DNA from: Physocladia obscura
Taxonomy: Eukaryota > Chytridiomycota > Chytridiomycetes > Chytridiales > Chytriomycetaceae
Assembly: GCA_027596945.1 (NCBI GenBank)
Contig: JADGJH010001251.1
Location: 1-11,056, forward strand
Direction of reading: 5' to 3'
Length of the DNA stretch: 11,056 nt
A model generated the notes under the pieces. It saw only the letters and a program-made list of their open reading frames with translations, searched no databases and was not told where the DNA came from. Positions 1 to 7,927 of this stretch are shown here, piece after piece (the first letter of the stretch is position 1; each line of letters opens with the position of its first letter). A program made the translations under genes and the position numbers.

Positions 1-430
1 TCAAATTAAAACTTTTTTTGTGCCTCATTTCTAATGCCTCAATATTGATTAAAAACCAATTTCTTAGCAAAAGAAAAATTTTCAAATATAAAGAGACAAA
101 GTTAGAACATTTAATCCCTATTCTTGAATTTCGCATGAACAAAAATAATTTTCTTTCACAGTTATCTAATAAATAATATTTCTATTTCCAATTCTATTAG
201 AAATATTATTTAACATTTATTCAGCTTGTATAACACATTTTATTCTTAAATCTAACAGTTTGTATTTTATGTGTCACCATCTGAGCAATGTGCTACATCT
301 CTAATTCTACCCATTAAAGTTATGCCATTGTTGGATTTCCATTCTATAATACTACCAATGGAAGTCTTCCAAAATGGACTAAACACAAAAACCAAAATGT
401 GTTTGGTCCTGGGGCCAGTATTCTGGAAGT
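1..430. other. AT-rich left flank, no gene recognised
   Basis: This stretch is strongly AT-rich with many short A and T runs, and I see no convincing coding region. The last 30-40 bases before 431 may be the decayed N-terminal end of the adjoining transposase pseudogene: a short run in another frame (from 399) reads MFGPGASILEVWKTR, but I cannot align it with confidence. No terminal inverted repeat of the transposon was recognised by eye. Confidence 0.5.
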
Positions 431-1226
431 ATGGAAAACGAGACACTTTGTGAGATGTATGGAATTCCCCCTGCCATTATATCTCGTCTTATTTCAAATG
501 CAGAATTGGCTCTTCTACTGTCACTCAGGAACATACATGATGCTCACATTGCATTGCCATCTTTTCCGGAACAAAGTATTTGGGGTGATCAAATCAAAGC
601 TTGCAAGCCATATGTGAGGAAGTAGTTTGGTTTTATTGACAGAAAGAACTGTGATGTTACAAAGCCATCTGAATCAGACAAACAGAATGCATTGTGGCTA
701 CACTGCGTTCTTATTACAGGAGTGCTCTGTTTTAGCATTGATGGCAAGTTATATTATATATCCTTCTTTATTCTATAATCATTGCAGACAGGCACAATTA
801 TATAGATGAAGCATAACTGCCCAGGCTGATGGAATGATGGCAAAATGAGCCATGATTTTTGTGATAAACTACTAGACGAAAAAAATTTCACACTGCAGGA
901 ATGTGCTAATTTGGCTTTCCCAACAAATGGTGATATGTTTAACAAGATTGTCACCCCACTCAAAGATGGAGATTTAGAGCAAGCACCAGCAACCATGTGC
1001 AAAAAATCTATCAGCAGTCAGCATTGCAATTGTTTCCATTTGACAAGCTGCAGAATGGGGAATGGGTGCTGTAGAGAAGGTCTACCACAGGTTATTGATG
1101 CCGCTTCCTTGTAATCAGCGCGTTCAAGCAATCAGATTAGAAAATATTCATAGGCTTTATAATTTTAGGGTACAAAGAAGTGGAGTGTCACAAATAAGAA
1201 CAGTTTTTTTGAAGAAAAATCAATAA
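431..1226 (+). pseudogene. Decayed PIF/Harbinger-type DDE transposase
   Basis: The remnant once encoded a DDE-superfamily endonuclease (DDE_Tnp_4-like, PIF/Harbinger class) that cuts and pastes its own transposon. In order it shows YGIPPAIISRLISNAEL (about 458), FGFIDRKN (626-649, usually FGFIDGKN), KPSESDKQNALWLH (662-703), NCPG-stop-WNDG (815-841), AFPTNGDMFNKIVTPLKDGD (from 914) and EWGMGAVEKVYHRLLMPLP (from 1053), ending RLYNFRVQRSGVSQIRTVF. The presumed catalytic acids remain: Asp 638-640, Asp 836-838 and Glu 1053-1055. It is broken by TAG 623, TAG 803, TGA 827 and TGA 1041, and by a frameshift near the A run at 1001-1006. The terminal TAA is at 1224. A 48-nt segment (744-791) interrupts the coding frame like an intron with a GC donor. 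Family motifs are recalled from memory, but their order over about 800 nt makes the call strong. Confidence 0.82.
744..791 (+). other. Probable GC-AG intron inside the transposase pseudogene
   Basis: The segment starts GCAAGT after exon base 743 and ends CAGACAG before 792. Removing it joins GAT-G to GC-ACA-ATT and restores the family-like reading IDGTII followed by a TAG where Trp is expected, then MKHNCPG. GCAAGT may be a mutated GTAAGT-type donor or a true GC donor. The length is 48 nt. No transcript evidence is available. Confidence 0.55.
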
Positions 1227-1965
1227 TAAAATCATAATAGTTTTAAAAAAAAAAACCAAAATTAAACACATCATACTCTGCTTTATTTTCAAATAATTCT
1301 TCTCCTCCTTTTTGCAACATTAACTGAAGGTGCATCATCTCCAATTTGTGCTCCTCCTCCACTTCCATTTGATATCTCCATCTCCATTTGTCACTCTCTT
1401 TCTCTTTCCTCCACTGCCACTTTTTCCCCTGAATCCCTATTTTCTATTTTTTCCTTAACTATTCTCTCTCTTGTCTCTTGTTTCTCTTCACTATTTTTTT
1501 CATAATGCATGAGTTACATTGCCAACAGTTCAGCCATACCCTTTGATTCCTGGTGCAGTCTAAGAAACAATATAAGGTAATATCATCGCAGATGTACAAG
1601 TAATAAAAAAGTATGCATACTTAACCAGAGATGGATTCATCAATAGCTCTTTGCTTCTGTGCTGCCTGACTCAGTGTTGGGTTTTCAGGAGTACTGGCAA
1701 GGAAGTGTTGGCCCTTTTTAATCCTAGTTGAAAATGATTTATTTAGGATGAATTGATAGTACCAGAGCCTTTTGTAGCTGCAGAGCATGTATTCTCATTA
1801 TTTTGCTAATGAGGCTGTCTTCATTCATCCAGATTGTGGTATTTGTGGCTAAGTCCAAATTGTACTGTTCATTCCAATTTTCAAGTTTGCTTATTTGGCT
1901 ATGTTCAAGGATTTAGTCTGGTGTGTTCCTTGACAGTGTTGCTTTTTGCTTATAAGGCTGCTTTA
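1227..1965. other. Intergenic stretch with a pyrimidine-rich block, no intact gene
   Basis: Positions about 1290-1500 are strongly C/T-rich on the + strand. On the - strand this reads as broken Glu/Lys/Arg-rich peptides, for example KWRWRYQMEVEEEHKLEMM and VAVEERERE, separated by stops. This could be a remnant of the second, Myb/SANT-like protein that PIF/Harbinger elements usually carry, or only low-complexity sequence. From about 1740 to 1965 the - strand may continue the reverse transcriptase remnant: a short open run reads MNEDSLISKIMRIHALQLQK. I see no RNA gene. Confidence 0.4.
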
Positions 1966-2537
1966 TTATAATATACAATTTGTCAAACATTGCTGCTGGG
2001 ATTTGTATCTGGCTTGTTGTAGTAATATTTGGTTCATTGTAATTGCAGCACTTTTGTGTGTTATTCTTTTATCTTGGAGAATGTCACACGTGTCCTTTTT
2101 ATGTTCTTCCATTTTTTCCATGGTTAGTTTGCCATTATTGGAGGCTGTAAAGTAGTTTCCTAGCAACCTTTCACCATTGTTTCCAATTTTTCAACTTGTT
2201 AGGATAGTTTCAATTCTGGATATTTCATGTTCATTGCCAGGACTTTTGCTTTTCTTGTGTTTGCTTCAATTGTATTTTCTTCCATGAATTTTATTGTATG
2301 ACTTTTTTGTAGTTCCAGTTCTTTCCTACTTTTTGCAATAAGTATGGTATCATCATCATATACACATGATGGAAACCCACTTTTTTCCATTATAATTTGT
2401 TTTTATTGTACTTCAAATCTGTGTCCTGTTGTGTATTTGTCAATTATGTACAGGAGTGTTTCCCAGATGATTCTCCATTCAAGTGGTGCATAGTATTTGG
2501 AGACAAAGACAGAATGGTGATTTCTTTGATGTATAAA
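1966..2537 (-). pseudogene. LINE-like reverse transcriptase remnant
   Basis: This is a fragment of a non-LTR-type reverse transcriptase, which copies element RNA into DNA at a genomic nick. On the - strand one frame from 2537 reads YYAPLEWRIIWETLL, like the ISPLLWRIFYDPLL block of such enzymes. It runs through a TAA (2405-2403) and continues with VYDDDTILIAKSRKEL (box at 2360-2349) and the following helix, to a stop near 2199. After a frameshift, from 2166, it gives LLGNYFTASNN and KRITHKSAAITMNQILLQQARY, like the thumb region. The catalytic box is YDDD where YADD is usual. The 5' part, endonuclease and 3' tail were not recognised. I recall similar enzymes as abundant in Glomeromycotina, which is inference. 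Confidence 0.78.
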
Positions 2538-2841
2538 TTTCACCATGAAACCACTTAATTAATAAAATTTTGTGTATCCTTGTTCAGCTTGAATACCAGA
2601 ATACCCAGATTGCGGTGAAAGGCCTGTAATTGTGGCCCGATCAAATATTCCAAGCATATAAATTTTTTGAGATGATTATAAGATTAAAAAAATAGTCATA
2701 ATTGAATTGCAGTCATCCGAATCACTTATGGCAGTAATTTTCCTTAATATACTGTGTAGTCGATCGATCAGAAAGAAAAAGGACAGAAGAAAAAGAGAGA
2801 AAATTTTTGAGACACTCGGAAAACAAACCAAAAACAAAAGC
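2538..2841 (+). promoter_or_regulatory. Presumed promoter and 5'UTR of CK1 copy A
   Basis: This is the only non-repeat stretch between the RT remnant and the first kinase start. It holds a TATAAA at 2657-2662, about 180 nt before the ATG, and a purine-rich leader (about 2770-2840). An intron-acceptor-like TTGCAG at 2706-2711 could mark a 5'UTR intron. An in-frame upstream ATG at 2728 would add 38 residues of basic sequence, which I treat as leader. No transcript start can be placed from sequence alone. Confidence 0.35.
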
Positions 2842-5161
2842 ATGACTTCTTCAACACCAGCTATTGCAGTATCAAATACGCCATCACCATCGGAATTTCC
2901 GGACAAAAAAGCTCTAGGTAAAGATTGTCAGATGCCCGAAGTCTCCCAATCACAAACAACAATTTTCAACGCGGTTTCAACAAGCCAGCTTCACAACCAG
3001 TCACCGCAACAGCTGCAACCGCAGCTGCAACAACAAAAAAAACAACTTCAACAACAGCAGCAGCAAAAATCGCAACAGCAACAAACAATTTCGGCTAATC
3101 TAATCACCTCTATAAATCCTGAGTCCCAGCATCAAATAGTTACACAGGCAAATAACTCAAATATAGTCGGAGTCAATTTTAAAGTTGGGAGAAAAATCGG
3201 GGAGGGATCTTTTGGTGTTATATACGAGGTTTGTAAATATGTATAAAATAATTTATTTTAACACTCGACCAGGGAATCAATGTGACGAACAGCCAGTCTG
3301 TAGCCATCAAATTTGAACCGAGGAAATCCGAGGCTCCTCAGTTGAGAGACGAATATCGATCGTATAAAATTATGGCAAATAGTGGTGTTTTCCCTGCCAT
3401 TAAATTGCCAAAAAAAAAAAAAAAAAAAAAGAGATAAAAAGACGCGAACACATAGATAATAACACATAAAACTTATTATATTACAGAGGGAATTCCAAAT
3501 GTGTATTATTTTGGACAGGAAGGCCTGCACAATATTCTTTGTATCGACCTTCTTGGACCCAGCCTTGAAGACATGTTTGACTTGTGTCATAGAAAGTTTT
3601 CGGTAAAGACGGTGTGCATGCTTGCACGACAGATGGTAAATAGCTGTCTAAAAAAATTGTCTGTTTTTAATTTGAGTTTGTTTTTTTATCTTTAGATATC
3701 GAGAGTTCAAGCAGTTCATGATAAAAATCTCATTTATAGGGATATTAAGCCAGATAACTTTCTTGTTGGGAGACTTCCTAGAACCAGTGAAATGAATGCG
3801 AAAGCCGCTTTAACGAAGAACCCTGGTCAGTTTCTTCTCACTTATTTTTCAAAGAATATATTATTTGATCAAGGAATCATCACAAAAAAAAAAAAAAAAG
3901 ATCCATACGGAGTTGTTTCAAACCATTCGCTGCAAGATCCCCACCCCTCATCAAAAATTTTTTTAGTCGATTTCGGCATGGCAAAGCTTTTCCGTGATCC
4001 TCGCACTGGACAGCATATACCGTACAGAGAAAAAAAAAGTTTGAGTGGAACAGCACGATATATGAGTATAAACACTCATATGGGAAGAGGTATAGTGTTT
4101 GAGTTTTAATTAGTTGTAATAATACGATGAACGCAGAACAATCAAGGCGAGATGATCTTGAATCTTTGGGTCATGTTTTCATGTACTTTTTGCGGGGCTC
4201 ACTTCCTTGGCAAGGAATGAAGGCGGCCACTAATAAGCAAAAGTACGAGAGAATCGGAGAAAAGAAACGTAATACACTTGTCAAAGATTTGAACGAAGGG
4301 TTTCCTGAGCAGTTTGCGATATATTTGAAGTATTGTCGTGAGCTTAAATTTGATGAAGATCCAGATTATGATTATTTGAGAGAGTTATTTACCTCCGGTA
4401 AACAGTGAATCTAAATTTCTAAAATTTTATAACAACTTTTTTGATTTATATACAATGCAGTTCTTCGAAGCCAAAACGAGGTGGAAGATGAAGTTTATGA
4501 TTGGATGGAAGCAATGGATTCGCAACGACGAGAACGAGATGGGGGGCGGGAGCGGCGAAGCGCATCCAAGATAATTGCCACCCAACAACAGAACAGCAAC
4601 CTTGCCACTTTACCGCAACAACCACTGGTGACACCCGTTGTGGCAGCAGTAGTGACTAGTCCTTCTACAGTAAATAACAACTTATTAATGTTAGGAGTTT
4701 CAACTTCTCAACAACGCAATCAGACAGTTCCAGATTCAATCCGGCCAATGAATGGCACATCATTGGTAACAGCAAATACAAATCAGCAACTTCAGCAATA
4801 TATTCAGCCACATGCACAGCAATTACCGCCAATTCAACAGCATGGATACACAAAAGATAAGCAAAAACAATCGGAAAATGATGTAGAACAGTCTGGGTTC
4901 GGCAGTTCAACAACAAAAGGCGGAACTTTGAAAACTAAGGGATCACATGGCGCTGTAAATTATCCAAAGCGATTAAGTGGCGTCGTGGGAGTTGGAGACG
5001 CGACTGCGACGGCGGCAACCGCCGTTGCGGTCACTGCTCCAATGACAGGAGTGAAAAAGAGTACACGTGGTGCTGAAGTAAATGGTGCACAGGGAGGTAT
5101 TCGCAAGAAAAAGAAGTGGTGGAGAATGTTTATGTGCTGTGGGGGCAATGACCTTTTATAA
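2842..5161 (+). CDS. Casein kinase 1, fungal Yck/Cki1 type, paralogue A
   Basis: A Ser/Thr kinase of the plasma-membrane CK1 family; yeast Yck1/2 act in nutrient-sensor signalling, endocytosis and morphogenesis. Exons are 2842-3228, 3273-3384, 3487-3635, 3696-3825, 3901-4089, 4137-4397 and 4461-5161, giving 642 residues. The start was chosen because MTSSTP resembles the MSSTPT start of copy C. Gln-rich N-terminus; Gly loop GEGSFG 120-125, Lys142, Ile186 gatekeeper, RDIKPDN with Asp232, DFG Asp283, SINTHMG. An insert of about 40 residues separates NFLVGR from DFG, against about 12 in yeast Yck2. The Gln/Thr-rich tail ends [18 protein letters not shown], whose Cys-Cys is a likely palmitoylation site. 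Oddities are an intron-1 phase shift, a 44-nt intron and poly-A runs in introns 2 and 4. Kinase identity is certain; exact start and exon 5 acceptor are less so. Confidence 0.92.
3007..3084 (+). repeat. CAA/CAG glutamine-rich repeat in copy A exon 1
   Basis: Mixed CAA and CAG codons, broken by Leu, Pro and Lys codons, encode a Gln-rich segment upstream of the kinase domain. Such tracts are common in fungal Yck-type tails and are length-variable; function here is unknown. Confidence 0.85.
3410..3430 (+). repeat. A21 homopolymer in copy A intron 2
   Basis: A run of 21 adenines lies inside intron 2 (3385-3486). It separates the donor GTGTTT from the acceptor TTACAG and makes this the longest kinase intron (102 nt). 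Such runs are prone to slippage and to sequencing length error. Confidence 0.9.
3884..3899 (+). repeat. A16 homopolymer abutting the intron 4 acceptor of copy A
   Basis: Sixteen adenines directly precede G3900. The position homologous to the acceptor of copies B and C therefore reads AAAAG with no pyrimidine tract. A second in-frame acceptor, ATCAAG ending at 3873, exists upstream and would add nine residues (GIITKKKKK). Confidence 0.85.
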
Positions 5162-5252
5162 CTTTTTCATTTAAGGGAATATTGAAAGAGTTTGCTTTGT
5201 TGAGAAATTGAAGTTGATGGTAAATTTTCAAATTGCTCACAGCAACGTTAAG
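5162..5252 (+). promoter_or_regulatory. 91-nt spacer between copies A and B
   Basis: This short AT-rich gap must hold the 3' end of A and any dedicated promoter and leader of B. I see no clear polyadenylation signal or TATA box. An acceptor-like CTCACAG ends at 5242, ten bases before the preferred ATG of B, so B might have a 5'UTR intron reaching into A. An earlier in-frame ATG at 5217 has T at -3, whereas ATG 5253 has A at -3 and G at +4. Confidence 0.5.
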
Positions 5253-7465
5253 ATGGACTTTTCCGAAACACCGACGACCAGCAGCACACTTTTCGACAGC
5301 AGCGTGGGTGAATCGGCGCAGACGGGAGGCCAGCGACGCACGGGCATCATAGTAAACACGAATACGGGCGGCATCAATATGGGCGGCGGGACAGGTCGCG
5401 AATCTCGACAAACTGGCAACGGAATGCTCGTTTCGGCCACTCCCCGCTCTGTGCCGCCCGCAGCGCTCGCAAACAACACACTCTCTCATGCGCACTCTCA
5501 AATCACTTCTAACGGTGCGGGTGTTTTTTCCGCCGCCAACGGCAGCAGCTCCAATTTCATTTCTAGTAATGGCGCCGGCGCTGGCCCCATCTTGTCCGGC
5601 GCCAACAACTCCAACTCCAACAACGGCAGCAACAATGCCGGCCGTTCAAACCCAAATATTGTCGGCATGCATTATAAAGTCGGGAAAAAGATTGGTGAAG
5701 GCTCTTTTGGCATTGTCTACGAAGGTTTGATTGTCGTGCCACCCCATAAAAGTTGAAGCTTGATCTTAAACGAAAAAAATTGTGATGCTTTGCAGGTGTC
5801 GATATGCTAAGCAATAATCCCGTTGCAATCAAATTCGAACCCCGTAAAACTGATGCCCCGCAGTTAAGAGACGAATCCCGTACGTTCAAAATACTGGCAG
5901 GATCAGGTCTTTTATATGATTATTTCTTATCATATCTTAATTGTTTTCTTTCAGTTGGTATTCCGAGCGTATATCACTTTGGTCAGGAAGGTTTATATAA
6001 TATTTTATGCATTGATCTGTTGGGCCCAAGTCTCGAGGATATGTTTGATCTCTGCAAGCGTCGATTTTCCGTCAAGACTGTATGTATGGCTGCTAAACAA
6101 ATGGTAATCCTTATTGGCGACGAAGTGCAAAAAATAATAGCAACATCTATAGATAACAAGAGTTCAAACGATACATGAAAGAAACCTCGTTTATCGTGAC
6201 ATTAAACCAGACAATTTCTTGATTGGAAGATTACCACGAAACAGCGAAATGATTGCAAATGTTGGGAAATCTGCGGGTATGAAATTAATTTTTTTGTTGC
6301 TGCAGTTTTTTTTAAGCCACTTTTTCAGATCCATATGGCATCGTGGCAAATCATTCTATTGAGAATCCACATCCTGCTGCTCAGATCCACATTATCGATT
6401 TTGGTATGGCAAAAATGTACAAGGATCCCAAAACAAAGCAACACATTCCATACAGGGAAAAGAAAAGTCTAAGTGGAACTGCCCGTTATATGAGTATAAA
6501 CACTCACCTAGGAAGAGGTACGCGATTGTCGAAATACATGTGTTATTTTTTCTTATTCTGACACAGAACAATCGCGTCGCGACGACCTGGAATCACTTGG
6601 CCATGTGTTAATGTATTTTCTACGAGGTTCTTTGCCTTGGCAAGGAATGAAAGCTGCGACAAACAAACAAAAATACGAAAAAATTGGAGAAAAAAAGCGA
6701 ACCACACCTGTTGACGAGTTGTGTCAAGGATTCCCTGAAGAATTTGGTATTTATTTGAAGTATTGTCGGGATTTGACATTCGAAGCCACCCCTGATTATG
6801 ATTATTTACGAAAATTATTTAGCGATGGTTTGTTTATTTTTGCTGTTCTCTACGTTTTATTTTTAATATACTTTAATTTTGCAGTTCTTGCTCGTCATGA
6901 AGAAATTGACGACGGCGTTTTCGATTGGATGATTTGCTTAGACGTGCAACGCAAGGAGCGGGAACGAGCAAAAGAAATTGAACGTGAACAACGTGAGCGT
7001 GAACGTACTAATCGACAGATGCAATTGCAGCAAATTCAGTTTCAGCAACAGTCGTCTGTTCTGTCTTCTCCGTCAATGTCTCTCATCAGTGGAGCAAATG
7101 GAAATGTCAGCTCAAATTCAAGGCTGGCCACTTCGTCAACGGAGCAGTTGAAGCGATCCTCGTCAGGGCCAATGAGGCGAGAAACAATCCCAAAATCGGT
7201 TCCTAGGCTGATGACAATGTCACGGATGAGTAGTGAGCAAGTTGAACGAGACAACAGAGCGTCTATGCCTCCGGCACCGGCGTCTGCTTTGCCGTTTGGC
7301 ATTTTGAAATTGCGGGCGACTGGATCAGAAGAACCTCATCTTTCCAACAGGAAATCATTTAATTTGTTTTCACGTCCAGCAACACCGCGAGATGAAGATG
7401 ATAAGGATTTAACTGAAGAAAAGAAATGGTGGAAGAAGCTGATAGCATTTGGGAGAAAAGAATGA
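5253..7465 (+). CDS. Casein kinase 1, fungal Yck/Cki1 type, paralogue B
   Basis: Exons are 5253-5724, 5796-5906, 5955-6103, 6153-6276, 6329-6517, 6567-6827 and 6885-7465, giving 628 residues; start 5217 would add 12. The N-terminus is Ser/Gly/Asn-rich. The kinase domain has GEGSFG 148-153, Lys170, gatekeeper Ile214, RDIKPDN with Asp260, DFG Asp309, SINTHLG, and the same insert before DFG as its paralogues ([10 protein letters not shown]). Ser185 stands where A and C have Tyr (RDESR against RDEYR). After DWM come a charged Glu/Arg helix ([20 protein letters not shown]), a Ser-rich linker and the end [16 protein letters not shown]. There is no terminal Cys, so palmitoyl anchoring as in A is not expected; the basic-aromatic end may bind membrane lipid. 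The start of exon 1 is markedly richer in GC and CpG than its neighbours. Intron 6 is stop-free and a multiple of three. Confidence 0.92.
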
Positions 7466-7927
7466 CGGGACATCAGAAAAAAAAGAGAGCCAGAGAGGGA
7501 AGAGAGCGGCCACATCATAATCAAATCAATATTATACTTATATGAAAGGATGTCATTTTTATTTTGAAAACGAATGAAGAACAAAGTTCCCTCTAAGTTT
7601 GTGTAATAGAAAGAAAGCTGAGGCGCAGAACCTGAAATGGAGATTAACTTTCCTATTTCAGTTTCAACCGATAAAGTTGAAGGAATTGAAAGGGGTCCTA
7701 GTTGTTTCAGCCACCCGTTTGCAGATTCTGAGCAAGCCAGCACGTCGCTTACTTTGCCATTCAATCTGCTCTGAGCCTCGTACTCAGTTCAATTCACACC
7801 GACGCTTTCAGCCTTGCTTCTCGCTTGTAGAATTGAACCAACGAATAAGTAAACAATACCGGACTGACGAACGAGGACGAACGAGGACGAACGAAGACGA
7901 ACGAACACAAACCCAGCCATTCAATTA
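7466..7927 (+). promoter_or_regulatory. Intergenic region and presumed promoter/5'UTR of CK1 copy C
   Basis: A purine-rich block (about 7474-7508) follows the stop of B, then AT-rich sequence, then a more balanced leader ending in a tandem decamer just before the ATG of C. No TATA box is clearly placed. A stop-free reading of about 100 codons crosses part of this region and ends at the TAA overlapping the ATG, but it has no recognisable domain and is not called as a gene. Confidence 0.45.
7866..7905 (+). repeat. Four tandem GACGAACGAR decamers in the leader of copy C
   Basis: Four adjacent 10-bp units start at 7866, 7876, 7886 and 7896; the first two read GACGAACGAG and the last two GACGAACGAA. 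The array ends 22 bases before the ATG, so it probably lies in the 5'UTR or core promoter. Confidence 0.9.

Noticed and set aside
1..1700. Terminal inverted repeats bounding the Harbinger-like element
   Set aside because: I compared AT-rich ends by eye and found only poly-A/poly-T matches, which are not specific enough to report.
2707..2841. N-terminal extension of kinase A (in-frame ATG at 2728, basic sequence)
   Set aside because: The extension is Lys/Arg-rich low-complexity sequence without a known domain, and MTSSTP at 2842 matches the start of copy C. Kept as leader, but not excluded.
2842..5161. Copy A as a pseudogene
   Set aside because: Its divergence and homopolymer runs suggested decay, but every exon joins in frame and all catalytic motifs are intact, so it is called functional.
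5130..5501. Open frame of about 123 codons on the - strand opposite copy B exon 1
   Set aside because: The long antisense frame is explained by the GC-rich, stop-poor coding strand of B. The Arg/Cys-rich product has no recognisable family.
5877..5879. Tyr-to-Ser change (RDESR) in copy B as an inactivating mutation
   Set aside because: The adjacent helix-C Glu is retained, and animal CK1 has Ser here (HIESK), so activity is not expected to be lost.
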